From assembly GCF_008040165.1 (NCBI RefSeq), contig NZ_VRUR01000001.1:1073349-1137348 (forward strand): a DNA stretch of 64,000 nucleotides, written 5' to 3'. Under the pieces are notes generated by a model. The model saw only the letters and a program-made list of their open reading frames with translations, was not told the origin of the DNA and did not search any database. Of the stretch, positions 1 through 8,623 are shown piece after piece. Made by a program: the position numbers and the translations under genes. Positions within the stretch are counted from its first letter, which is position 1. Each line of letters starts with the position of its first letter. This DNA is from Flagellimonas hymeniacidonis. Its GTDB lineage: Bacteria; Bacteroidota; Bacteroidia; Flavobacteriales; Flavobacteriaceae.

Positions 1-722
1 CTTTGTAAGTAAGTAATAATGGACAAAGCCCAAAAAAGAGCCAAAACATTGTCATTATATATCAAATATATAGGCTGTACAAATACAAAAAACATAATAA
101 AATAAACTGCGGATAATATTACGCAGTATAATAGATTACCCTTCTTGAACATGGGTAAAAACATAGACAAAGCGGACGCCAACACGGTTGTTTGTGCAAA
201 AATTGTAACCCCTTCACTATATTCTCCTCTATTCAGAAATATGTTAAAATAATATTGAACCAATGATGTTACCCTAGGGTAATCTGCTTTATTAATATCA
301 TTGAAATGAGCAATAAGATCATGTTCTTGAACGAGTATTTTTGTGAAAAAACCCCAGAACGAAAATTCATCCCAGCCTACAATTATATAACTTCTAAAAA
401 TTATCCAATTAAGGAAAAACAAAATGGAAAAAATCCATAACGCCTGCCAACTGCTATTTTTAAGAAAAAAAAGGAGATTTACTTTTTTAACATATAAATA
501 GGTATATGACAAATATATGGCAAAGGCAAAGCCCATTATGAACACCACAAAAGCACACTCAAACAGAAATCCTAGAATATTTGCTAAATACAAGACAACC
601 ATGAGGATGGCGAAAGAAAGAACAGGAACTATTTCATAAGAAATTTTTAATTTTCTTTTCACAAAAACCATAATTCCCAGTAGGCTAACAAGGAATACAA
701 TAAGTATAAATAAATTAGGCAT
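1..722 (-). CDS. Multi-pass membrane protein, N-terminal part (glycosyltransferase- or polymerase-like)
   Basis: The reading frame starts at ATG 722 on the minus strand and runs off the left edge, giving about 240 residues without a stop. The visible part is very hydrophobic with several predicted membrane helices: residues 2-20, a stretch around 30-75, one near 90-110, and more toward the window edge. After the early helices there is an extracytoplasmic-looking loop with WDEFSFWG and, further on, DYPR. An acidic WDE-type motif in such a loop recalls GT-C fold sugar transferases of surface polysaccharide loci, but the fold cannot be proven from a fragment. It lies 78 bases downstream of a GT2 glycosyltransferase in the same orientation, so the two are probably co-transcribed. 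Alternatives are an O-antigen polymerase or ligase. The gene is cut by the window, not visibly broken. Confidence 0.7.
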   Translation of the reverse strand, partial: MPNLFILIVFLVSLLGIMVFVKRKLKISYEIVPVLSFAILMVVLYLANILGFLFECAFVVFIMGFAFAIYLSYTYLYVKKVNLLFFLKNSSWQALWIFSILFFLNWIIFRSYIIVGWDEFSFWGFFTKILVQEHDLIAHFNDINKADYPRVTSLVQYYFNIFLNRGEYSEGVTIFAQTTVLASALSMFLPMFKKGNLLYCVILSAVYFIMFFVFVQPIYLIYNDNVLALFWALSIITYLQ

Positions 723-800
723 TTTGTTTAATTTTTACAACTATATCACGCTCATCTTTGCTAACAAAAATTATTAATGGTTTCGTTTAATTTTCAAAAA

Positions 801-1529
801 TCATCGTGATTTGAAAAGTGCATATTTCAATATGGCATAAATTGCTCTAAATCCATCCTTCCATCCTATTTTCTTACCTTCTTCATATGTTCTTCCATAG
901 TATGATATTCCTATTTCATATATTCTTATTCCAGAAATTCTAGCAACTTTAGCTGTCACTTCTGGCTCAAATCCAAATCGCTTTTCCTTTAAATTTACGC
1001 CTTTAATGATCTCCGTTTTGAATACTTTATAACAGGTTTCCATATCCGTTAAATTGAGATTTGTAAACATATTAGACAGAAAGGTCAAAAACTTATTCCC
1101 TATAGTGTGCCAAAAGAACAATATACGGTGCGGGTTGCTCCCCATAAATCTTGACCCATAAACTATATCAGCGAACCCTAGAAGTATAGGCTTAAGAAGA
1201 TCTTCATATTCATTGGGGTCATATTCCAAATCTGCATCCTGAATCACCAAATATTCCCCTGTTGCTTTGGAAATGCCAGTGTGTAAAGCTGCTCCTTTTC
1301 CACTATTAACCTTATGTTCGAAGTATTGGATATCCACCTCTGGTTCTTTGTCAATATATGCCTCAATAGCCTCTTTTGTATTGTCACTGGAACAATCATT
1401 AACGATAATAATTTCTTTCTTAATATTATGCGATAGGTTTACATTCTTAACTTTGTCAAGTATATGATGAATAGTTTTACCTTCATTGTATGCAGGTATA
1501 ATAATGGAAAGTTTGGTTATTATAGACAT
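801..1529 (-). CDS. GT2 family glycosyltransferase (polyprenyl-phosphate sugar synthase-like)
   Basis: A 242-residue protein with a complete GT-A fold signature. It has an N-terminal nucleotide-binding strand IIIPAYNEG (about residues 9-17), VNDCSSDNT near 43-51 and a metal-binding DAD motif at residues 98-100 (QDADLEYDP). It lacks the C-terminal membrane helices found in some relatives. The pattern fits the DPM1/DPG-synthase group of GT2, which transfers a sugar from a nucleotide donor to a polyprenyl phosphate on the cytoplasmic face of the membrane. The following membrane protein would be a natural user of such a lipid-linked sugar; that link is inference. Start is ATG 1529. The gene is divergent from the lyase gene at 1696. 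The exact donor sugar cannot be read from the sequence. Confidence 0.85.
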   Translation of the reverse strand: MSIITKLSIIIPAYNEGKTIHHILDKVKNVNLSHNIKKEIIIVNDCSSDNTKEAIEAYIDKEPEVDIQYFEHKVNSGKGAALHTGISKATGEYLVIQDADLEYDPNEYEDLLKPILLGFADIVYGSRFMGSNPHRILFFWHTIGNKFLTFLSNMFTNLNLTDMETCYKVFKTEIIKGVNLKEKRFGFEPEVTAKVARISGIRIYEIGISYYGRTYEEGKKIGWKDGFRAIYAILKYALFKSR

Positions 1530-1612
1530 ATTTGGGTTTGTATTGTTTAAATTTGGAAGGTTTCCTATATTGGACTTAATATTCTTTAACCTTCTTAAAG
1601 AAATAATAGCAG

Positions 1613-1620
1613 CAAATGTA
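1613..1620 (-). promoter_or_regulatory. Candidate Bacteroidota -7 promoter element (TACATTTG) for the GT2 gene
   Basis: On the minus strand the octamer TACATTTG matches the Bacteroidota -7 consensus TAnnTTTG. It sits in the divergent intergenic region, about 83 bases upstream of the GT2 start codon at 1529. No clear -33 TTG was seen at the usual spacing, so this is a motif match only. No comparable element was found for the plus-strand lyase gene. Confidence 0.4.
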
Positions 1621-1695
1621 GTATAAGTTGGGGAAACAAATTTCTAAAAAAATTTGATTTGATTTCCTAGTCACTTTTTCTTCTAGTACAAAAGC

Positions 1696-2967
1696 ATGAT
1701 TACAAATAGAAATACGGTTCCTATCAAAAACCTAATTTTTACAATTATTATTTGTTTTAGTGCTTCCTCTTTTGCAATTCAAAACAAAAATATTGAACAT
1801 CCACCCCAAAAAAGGAATTTTCTTCAAAAAGGACTAACCGGATTGGATTACAGTAATATGACAAAACTGAAAAGAGAAGTTGAAAAAGGTAAACATAGGT
1901 CTTCATATAGGAAACTTATCAGACAAGGAAACAAAATTATAAACGAGGATTCATTTTCCGTTATTTACAAACCACACGTTCCTCCAAGCGGAGACAGGCA
2001 TGATTATATGTCCATTGGTCCATATTGGTGGCCAGACCTTAGTAAACCGGACAGTCTTCCTTGGATAAATAGAGATGGAAAAGTAAATCCCTTATCTCGA
2101 GGAGTTAATTCTGACTATTCCATTAAATCCAGGTTTTTCAAAACTGTTTATTCTTTGAGTTTGGCGTATTTTTTTTCTGAAGACTCGGAATATGCAGTTA
2201 AGGCAACTCAATTACTTCATGATTGGTTTATTAATCCAAAAACCAAGATGAATCCGAATCTAAACTATGCACAAGGAATTCCAGGTAAGAGAACGGGTAG
2301 AAGTTCAGGTATTATCGAGTTTTCTGGAATACGTGATATAATATCCTCAATAGAAATATTGGAATCTCAACAAGTTTTAGACAAGAAAGCCAGTTCTAAA
2401 ATTCGTGTTTGGATCAAAGATTATCTTCAGTGGTTACAAACAAGTGACTTTGGTATAGAAGCCAAGGGAGCTACCAATAATCATGGTACATGGTATGATG
2501 TACAGGTTGTTTGCCTTCTTATTTTTTTAGATGAAATAGATAAAGCAAGGCAGTACTTACAGTCAACAACGTTTAGCAGGTTGGCAACGCAAATCAATCC
2601 AGATGGCAGTCAACCAAGAGAGTTAGGTAGGACCAAAGCTTTGCACTATTCTACTATTAATTTACACGCTTTTACACTGCTAGCTTATATGGGGCAAAAG
2701 GTGGAGGTAGATTTATGGAATTATGAGTCTGACAACGGGTCTAGTATTCAAAAAGCTTTTTATTTTCTTAAACCCTATGCCATTAATCAAAAGGAATGGA
2801 AGTATCCACAAATAACGGATATTAATCAGGCTCTCGAAAATCTTCGTGAATTATTTGCCAAATCTGCAAAGATGTTCAACCATCATGATTTTTGTGAAGT
2901 GTCTTCCAAAAAAACTTCTAAAAACAAGGCATTTCCTTTATTATTATTTAACTGTGCAATTCATTAG
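1696..2967 (+). CDS. Secreted alginate-lyase-family polysaccharide lyase
   Basis: A 423-residue protein with an N-terminal signal peptide (hydrophobic stretch about residues 12-28, ending SSFA). The mature part carries hallmarks of the alginate lyase superfamily (Pfam alginate_lyase, (alpha/alpha)-barrel). These are SIGPYWWPD near residue 106, the active-site motif NNHGTWYD near 261, and QPRELGRTKALHYS around 303-316, with conserved Asn, His, Arg and Tyr. Such enzymes cleave uronic-acid polysaccharides by beta-elimination and leave a 4,5-unsaturated uronyl end. PL5 and PL38 are both possible; I cannot separate them by eye. It converges on a GH105-type gene 47 bases away, which would act on unsaturated ends. 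The position next to a polysaccharide biosynthesis cluster suggests action on self-made polymer, but a dietary role is also possible. Confidence 0.85.
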   Translation: MITNRNTVPIKNLIFTIIICFSASSFAIQNKNIEHPPQKRNFLQKGLTGLDYSNMTKLKREVEKGKHRSSYRKLIRQGNKIINEDSFSVIYKPHVPPSGDRHDYMSIGPYWWPDLSKPDSLPWINRDGKVNPLSRGVNSDYSIKSRFFKTVYSLSLAYFFSEDSEYAVKATQLLHDWFINPKTKMNPNLNYAQGIPGKRTGRSSGIIEFSGIRDIISSIEILESQQVLDKKASSKIRVWIKDYLQWLQTSDFGIEAKGATNNHGTWYDVQVVCLLIFLDEIDKARQYLQSTTFSRLATQINPDGSQPRELGRTKALHYSTINLHAFTLLAYMGQKVEVDLWNYESDNGSSIQKAFYFLKPYAINQKEWKYPQITDINQALENLRELFAKSAKMFNHHDFCEVSSKKTSKNKAFPLLLFNCAIH

Positions 2968-3014
2968 CTGGTTTTTGTTTGATTGTTAGAAGTATAATAT
3001 AGCCCTTAAAGGCA

Positions 3015-4133
3015 TCATGGTTGAGCATACAACTTATATATTTCGGTACCCGCACACAAAAATGCACCTGTTCCATAAACCTCTGTCTGGTCTGCAAATG
3101 CTTCTCCTGGAGCTGCCCCAATAGGTTGAACATACCCGAGCATTCCATCATCCGTTATATGATCCACCAAAGAGTTCCATCCTTTAATCAAAAAAGGTTC
3201 GTATATAGACCTATCCAATATTTGATTATTTACCCCCCAAGCTAAACCATAAATATGAAAAGATGTCCCGCTAGTTTCTGGTGTTGGATAAAACTCTTCA
3301 CCCAACAAGCTCATAGGCCAATGGCCTTCTGGTGTTTGAATCTGAATTAGCTTTTTCGCCATTTTCTTATAAATCCTTAAAAAGTATTTATATTCCTTTG
3401 TTTCCTTCTTCAACTCGTTCATTACATTCACAAGGCCTGCAAATACCCACCCGTTTCCGCGAGACCAAAAAATTTTCGTTCCATGATCTCTTTTTTCCAT
3501 ATAACTTTCATCACGATAAAACAAGCTTTCCTCATCATCAAAAAGAAAACTCGTCGTTGCCTTAAACTCAGACATTAGGAAATTCAAATATTTATCATCT
3601 CCGGTTAAATTGTAAAGTTTGGCCCAAACCGGTGGGGACATAAACAAGGCATCGCACCAATTCCAACGATCTTGATGATAAGCTGAGGCCCATTCTAATG
3701 ATGTTTTTGCAGGATGGAGTAAGACATAATCAAACTGTCTTTTGGTCGGTTTTAACATTTTCTTTTCCTTATACTTTTGATAAAGTGAAAGATAGAGTTG
3801 CCCTACTGTATGATCATCTGCATGGTAGATGCGATCATGTAACTTCCACTTGTTTGTATTCCCAATTTCTTTAAGCCATTGAAAGTATTTATCTTCATCT
3901 GAAACCATTGCCCACTTTAGCATGCCTATATACAATGCCCCATTTGGCCAAGCTTTTGGATTATGGGGGTCTTTATTTCCACTGTAAGTGTCATGAAAAT
4001 GATTAATTTGCCAGTCAGCAACTTTTTTCATGATTCTCTTAACTTCATGTGGTTTGATTTCTTGCGCAGTCAATAAATAACCCTGCATTAATACCATGAG
4101 TAAAATACACAATAGCAATGGCCTTACTTTCAT
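3015..4133 (-). CDS. GH105 (GH88-like) unsaturated glycuronyl hydrolase
   Basis: A 372-residue protein with a signal peptide (hydrophobic residues 5-20, TAQ cleavage region). Its motifs match the YteR/GH105 family: WPNGALYIG near 62-70, HADDHTVGQ (Asp106/Asp107), RWNWCDALFMSPP with Asp161 as the likely catalytic acid, FWSRGNGWV near 223-231, and a C-terminal GTGAFL. The fold is an (alpha/alpha)6 barrel. The enzyme removes 4,5-unsaturated uronic acids from oligosaccharides made by polysaccharide lyases, by hydrating the double bond. Length is normal for the family. It is the last minus-strand gene of the polysaccharide locus, 67 bases downstream of the fused oxidoreductase, and it faces the lyase gene at 1696-2967. 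Substrate specificity cannot be read from the sequence. Confidence 0.88.
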   Translation of the reverse strand: MKVRPLLLCILLMVLMQGYLLTAQEIKPHEVKRIMKKVADWQINHFHDTYSGNKDPHNPKAWPNGALYIGMLKWAMVSDEDKYFQWLKEIGNTNKWKLHDRIYHADDHTVGQLYLSLYQKYKEKKMLKPTKRQFDYVLLHPAKTSLEWASAYHQDRWNWCDALFMSPPVWAKLYNLTGDDKYLNFLMSEFKATTSFLFDDEESLFYRDESYMEKRDHGTKIFWSRGNGWVFAGLVNVMNELKKETKEYKYFLRIYKKMAKKLIQIQTPEGHWPMSLLGEEFYPTPETSGTSFHIYGLAWGVNNQILDRSIYEPFLIKGWNSLVDHITDDGMLGYVQPIGAAPGEAFADQTEVYGTGAFLCAGTEIYKLYAQP

Positions 4134-4200
4134 ATGTTGAGGTTGAAGAAAGTTAATGATGTTGTCTGGTAATTGCTAAGTTAGCGTAAAATTACCCTGT

Positions 4201-6318
4201 TTAGCCCAATATTTTCCATGATCCATCTTTTAAGGATTCTATAGCGGCAAATGACGCATTTGTGGTGTTTACGATTACTTCAAAAGGAATAATAGAGCCT
4301 TCACCTGATTTGTGTTTTGCCAGAAGCTTTCTAAATTGGTTATAATGTCCCTTGTCTTGTTTAGAGCTAAAGTTTTTAGTTCCAAATCCATATGTTTTTA
4401 GTTTTCGCCAATTCTCCAACACTAATGTTCGCTCTTGCGAATATACTTCCACTCTTTCCTTAGAATAACCTTTGCTCCCGTTTGCAAAATAATTGATAAC
4501 TGCATTGGAACCATCTTCATATTTTAATAAAATACTCGCATTATCTGTATTCTCCTTGGGGTTTTTACCTAAGGCACTCATGCAGACTCCTTCTACAATA
4601 CTCCCCGTTAGGTACGAACATAAATCTATGAAATGGCATGCTTCCCCAATAATTCTACCCCCGCCTACTTCCATATCATGAACCCAGGTCTCGGGTGGAA
4701 TAAATCCTGCATTCATGGTGGCTATGATATTAATCGGAATGTTTTGATTACCTAAAAGGTGTTTCATTTTCCTTGCCAATGGGGCAAAACGACGATTAAA
4801 CCCTACACTCAAATTCCCATAATTTTCTTGGTAAACCTCCTCAATCTTTTTAAGTTCGTCCCTGTTCAATGCCAAAGGCTTTTCAACAAATACACTTTTA
4901 TTGTTCTGCAAAGCTTCAATTACCATTGGAGCGTGCATATTATGCTTGGTTGTTATAAAGATCAAGTCAACTTCTTCATCCTGAACAATTTCCCTATAAT
5001 CCGATGTGCTATTGGCAATGGCATGACGTTTGGCCATAATCGTAGAAGACAAGCCCCCAGAACTTGCTATGTATTTTATCTCTGCTCCAAGCTTTTTTAG
5101 ATTAGGAAGAATAGTGGAACTGGTAAAATTTCCGGCCCCAATAATCCCAATGACCCCTTTTTTATTCTGAAAAGATTTATGAACAACTTGTATTGTCCTT
5201 TTTGGTTCTTTTGTGTCATCATATTCAATAATTGAGGCAATGGATTTTATACTGCCCATATTCTCATATATTTTTTGAAAATCGGATAACGGAATTCTTT
5301 CTGTAATTAAGGGCCTAACATTTAAATTCTTTTTTGAAATAGCATTTAGAACAGCTTGAAAATTCCTTTTTTCCGTCCATCTTACAAATCCTATAGGGTA
5401 ATCGTTACCTTTTTCCTCATATTCTTCATCATATCTTCCAGGACCATAGGAACAAGATACCTGGAACGAGATTTCTTTTTCATAAAAGTCTGCCCTACTT
5501 ATATCCAGACCAATAACGCCCACCAACACCACTCTTCCCCTCTTTCTGCACATCTTTGCGGATTGGGAAATGATTTCATTGCTCTTATTTGATGCTGTAA
5601 TAATCACGCCATCGGCCCCAACCAAATTAGTGTAAGCTTCCACAAATTTTACTTGATCTGTTCCATGACTTGGGTTCACAGCCGTTACACCTTTTTCGTT
5701 GGCCATACGAACCTTTTCCTCATCGTAATCAAAACCTATCACATTGCAACCGTTAGCTTTGAGCAATTCAGCAGTAACCAACCCAATAAGCCCAAGTCCA
5801 ACAACTACTATTGTTTCTCCAAATGTGGGATTTAAAAGACGTATCCCTTGCAACCCTATAGATCCAATAACGGTAAACGTCGCTTCTTCATTTGAAACAT
5901 TATCCGGGATTTTTGCAACAAGGTTCTTGGGTATATTTACAAATTCTGCGTGGTTCCCATTTGAAACAACTCGATCTCCAACGTTGAATTCATGCACATC
6001 CTTGCCAACTTCCACAACTACTCCAACATTACAATACCCCAATGGTAAAGGTTGATTGAGTTTATTAAAAACAGCATCCATAGTAGGTTTCAGACCATCA
6101 GTTTTTACCTTATCCAGTACCATTTTCACTTTATCAGGTTGTTGTTTTGCCTTTTGAATAAGATTCGCCTTTCCGAATTCTACAAGCATCCTTTCGGTTC
6201 CTAAGGAAACCAGAGTCCTTTTGGTCTTAATTAGGACGGTACCTTGGTTAACCTTCGGAACCGGTACGTTCTCCAAAATGGTTTTTCCGCTTTTAAGGTC
6301 TTGTATAATTTGTTTCAT
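4201..6318 (-). CDS. Bi-domain oxidoreductase: MDR dehydrogenase fused to Gfo/Idh/MocA
   Basis: About 705 residues in two parts. Residues 1-350 resemble zinc-type medium-chain dehydrogenases with a Rossmann motif VVVGLGLIGL near 172-181. However, the N-terminal region has SLGTERM where the catalytic zinc cysteine would be expected, so the zinc site looks absent. Residues about 380-705 form a second Rossmann oxidoreductase of the Gfo/Idh/MocA type, with GIIGAGNF, then FVEKPLALN (EKP motif) and GGGRIIGEACHFIDL. This fusion recurs in bacterial surface-polysaccharide clusters. A role in making or modifying a sugar precursor or the polymer is inferred from context. ATG 6318 is preferred over an in-frame TTG three bases upstream. 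It follows a GT4 gene by about 24 bases. Confidence 0.85.
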   Translation of the reverse strand: MKQIIQDLKSGKTILENVPVPKVNQGTVLIKTKRTLVSLGTERMLVEFGKANLIQKAKQQPDKVKMVLDKVKTDGLKPTMDAVFNKLNQPLPLGYCNVGVVVEVGKDVHEFNVGDRVVSNGNHAEFVNIPKNLVAKIPDNVSNEEATFTVIGSIGLQGIRLLNPTFGETIVVVGLGLIGLVTAELLKANGCNVIGFDYDEEKVRMANEKGVTAVNPSHGTDQVKFVEAYTNLVGADGVIITASNKSNEIISQSAKMCRKRGRVVLVGVIGLDISRADFYEKEISFQVSCSYGPGRYDEEYEEKGNDYPIGFVRWTEKRNFQAVLNAISKKNLNVRPLITERIPLSDFQKIYENMGSIKSIASIIEYDDTKEPKRTIQVVHKSFQNKKGVIGIIGAGNFTSSTILPNLKKLGAEIKYIASSGGLSSTIMAKRHAIANSTSDYREIVQDEEVDLIFITTKHNMHAPMVIEALQNNKSVFVEKPLALNRDELKKIEEVYQENYGNLSVGFNRRFAPLARKMKHLLGNQNIPINIIATMNAGFIPPETWVHDMEVGGGRIIGEACHFIDLCSYLTGSIVEGVCMSALGKNPKENTDNASILLKYEDGSNAVINYFANGSKGYSKERVEVYSQERTLVLENWRKLKTYGFGTKNFSSKQDKGHYNQFRKLLAKHKSGEGSIIPFEVIVNTTNASFAAIESLKDGSWKILG

Positions 6319-6342
6319 CAAAAAATCTTTAAAGAATATTAA

Positions 6343-7473
6343 TCAATTGTTAGCCATATGAATCAGGGCTTCCTTAAGTTGTTTGCCCTCTTGAGTATAG
6401 AGATAAACCTCCTCAGGAAGATTAAATATATTTTGTTGATATAATTCAAAATTTTCATGGGAATTTTCCCAGACACACCTCACAATCTCATCTTCTGAAA
6501 CGTCTTCTACAGTGAATCCTATCTTGTGTTCACGAACAATGTCTCCATCAGCACTACCTTCCAGTGCTATCATGGGTTTTCTAAAGTAACAGCTCTCATA
6601 AAACCTATTGGTCCGAGCCCATTTCCAATTTAATTCACCAACATTGGGAAATGGATACACACTCCAAACCAAGTCAACCTTAGAATAAATTTCAAAAAGG
6701 TTTCCCGGTGATTTGTATTCTCCAAAATACTCCACATTTTTTAAAGAAATCAGTTTGGCAAATTTGGCATCGTCAACCAAGGAATAGCCAGCAACAAAAA
6801 GCTTTATATTATTAGGGTAATTACTGGCCAATCTAGTTAATACTCTAATTGATTTAGAACATCTTAGCAATCCAAAATATCCAATTATGACTATGTTATG
6901 TTCTAAAAATCCAGTTTTAGTTTTTTGCTGTCGATCCGATTGTTGTCGCTCAAGCTTATTTTCCAAGATAATTGTCTTAGTCTTTACCTTAAGGTTCTTT
7001 TGATAATACTCTTCCACAAATTTTATCGAGGTAGCTATCATAAGTTTACAGTTGCTTACAATATATTTATCCAAAATTCGTACTAATCGCCCTTTAAGAT
7101 TCTTTTGTACTTGCGCACTACGTATGTCACCAATCTCAACAGCAACATGTTTCAGTAATCCAATCGCTGAAATAATACATAACAAACCCATGTCTACACC
7201 AAAGGCATAAATAATATCAGCTTCTTTCACTTGACTCCTAAGCTTTGGCAAGGCTTTAATCATTTTTATTGCGCGCATAAGGAAATTTCCGTGCTCAATT
7301 TCACCAAGTATAGCTACTTCACAAGATGGTAATCTACCTTTATGATATTTGCGAGTAAATGAAGCGGCACTTACTTGAAAACCTTCATCCATTATCATTT
7401 TTATTCGCTTGGAATTACGGGGTTGACCTAAGACCCCCAAAGCAAAAAGTACCTTAACCTTCTTTTCATTCAT
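6343..7473 (-). CDS. GT4-like glycosyltransferase
   Basis: A 376-residue GT-B fold protein. The N-terminal half starts with KVLFALGVLGQPRN and contains ADIIYAFGVDMG near residue 85. The C-terminal half has IVIIGYFGLLRCSKSIRVL, typical of the second Rossmann domain, and GELNWKWARTNRFYESCYFRKPMIALE, where an acidic residue contacts the nucleotide-sugar in GT4 enzymes. It is a cytoplasmic or membrane-associated enzyme that probably adds one sugar of the repeat unit. Its start overlaps the end of the upstream GT gene by 8 bases, which indicates translational coupling. Donor and linkage are unknown. Confidence 0.8.
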   Translation of the reverse strand: MNEKKVKVLFALGVLGQPRNSKRIKMIMDEGFQVSAASFTRKYHKGRLPSCEVAILGEIEHGNFLMRAIKMIKALPKLRSQVKEADIIYAFGVDMGLLCIISAIGLLKHVAVEIGDIRSAQVQKNLKGRLVRILDKYIVSNCKLMIATSIKFVEEYYQKNLKVKTKTIILENKLERQQSDRQQKTKTGFLEHNIVIIGYFGLLRCSKSIRVLTRLASNYPNNIKLFVAGYSLVDDAKFAKLISLKNVEYFGEYKSPGNLFEIYSKVDLVWSVYPFPNVGELNWKWARTNRFYESCYFRKPMIALEGSADGDIVREHKIGFTVEDVSEDEIVRCVWENSHENFELYQQNIFNLPEEVYLYTQEGKQLKEALIHMANN

Positions 7474-8575
7474 ACCAATGACTTTTAATGCACGTGTCTT
7501 CCCATAGAAATTTGTTGCCTGCGCCAGCGGTGTTCTCAGAATAATAGCTGTGTTTTATTAAGATGCTTTCAATTGCATTTATAATCCTTTTTACATCTTC
7601 CCCTTCAGTTTTAAGAACTATTCCATAGTCACCAAACTCAACGATTTCCTTCATTGGCTCATTGTTTCCCACTACCACGGGCACTTTCATGATTATGGAT
7701 TGATAAAGCCTATTTGGTTCACAATATCTATTATTCGGCGTCTTCTTATCGTAAAGGATGATGCTCAACTTTGCGTTCTTGAGATATTTGGGTATGCTTA
7801 ATTGGTCCACCAAGCCCGCAAAAAAGATATTCTCTTTTAATTTATCACCATACTTTTCCTGCAATCTAGACAAGGCTTTGCTCTCAAAATTACCAACTAC
7901 TATGGCTTTTATGTTCTTCGTTTTTAATATTGCATCCACCGTATTAAATGGATAACGTTTAGGAATAGACAAGCCTTGTAAATAAGCATAATCAGATCCA
8001 TTAAGCCAACGTTTGAATTCGTCAAAGTTAACATCCTTGTTCGTTGATTCTACAAATTGCTTGTCAGGATAGTTTCTGATAAAATCGTGTTTGGGATAAT
8101 TTTTTATGACTCCTGCATTTTGGAGGTATTCAATTCTGAACTTGTTAGCGTGAATAATTTTTTTACTCTTATTTTCTATAAAATTGAAAACCCTTTTCAG
8201 TCCTTTTCTTTCAAACCTAAAAGGAATCTCATGCAAGTCCCAAATGCATTTACCTCTCTTGGAAAAAAGAGGAAACATAAAAGTATACTCCTCGTGAGCC
8301 CAAATAAGATCGTATTTGTACAAGAATGGTGAAACTCGTAAATAGAACTCAAAAGATTTAATTAAAAGAAATTTGGATGACGGTAATTTATCTCGAGTAA
8401 CAAGTTTAAATGATTTAAAGGGAATTCCATATGAAGTTACACCTTCCTCTAATCTATTATCCTCAAAGTTAACGTATATGAAAATATCATTTCTTTTGGA
8501 CAAGCTTAGGCATTCCTTTCTTATCCTATCATCGTATTCCAACCCTTTAGTCCTGGCCACAAAGGCTATTTTCAT
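7466..8575 (-). CDS. GT4-like glycosyltransferase
   Basis: A 369-residue protein beginning MKIAFVARTKG, with a central IWAHEEYTFMFP and a C-terminal half containing KAIVVGNF, ENIFFAGLVDQLSIPKYL and CEPNRLYQSIIMKVPVVVG. The last block is the nucleotide-sugar contact and following loop of GT4 glycosyltransferases. It probably adds a sugar to the lipid-linked repeat unit at the cytoplasmic face. The stop overlaps the next gene by 8 bases and the start is 48 bases after the Wzy-like gene. Specificity cannot be told. Confidence 0.8.
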   Translation of the reverse strand: MKIAFVARTKGLEYDDRIRKECLSLSKRNDIFIYVNFEDNRLEEGVTSYGIPFKSFKLVTRDKLPSSKFLLIKSFEFYLRVSPFLYKYDLIWAHEEYTFMFPLFSKRGKCIWDLHEIPFRFERKGLKRVFNFIENKSKKIIHANKFRIEYLQNAGVIKNYPKHDFIRNYPDKQFVESTNKDVNFDEFKRWLNGSDYAYLQGLSIPKRYPFNTVDAILKTKNIKAIVVGNFESKALSRLQEKYGDKLKENIFFAGLVDQLSIPKYLKNAKLSIILYDKKTPNNRYCEPNRLYQSIIMKVPVVVGNNEPMKEIVEFGDYGIVLKTEGEDVKRIINAIESILIKHSYYSENTAGAGNKFLWEDTCIKSHWYE

Positions 8576-8623
8576 ATTACTTATTTATAAGTTTCTTTTA
8601 AGGTTAAAAAACCTTACAAAAAT

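Noticed and set aside
7491-7496. CACGTG core considered as another parS site
   Set aside because: The flanking bases (TTAATG and TCTTCC) do not fit parS on either side.
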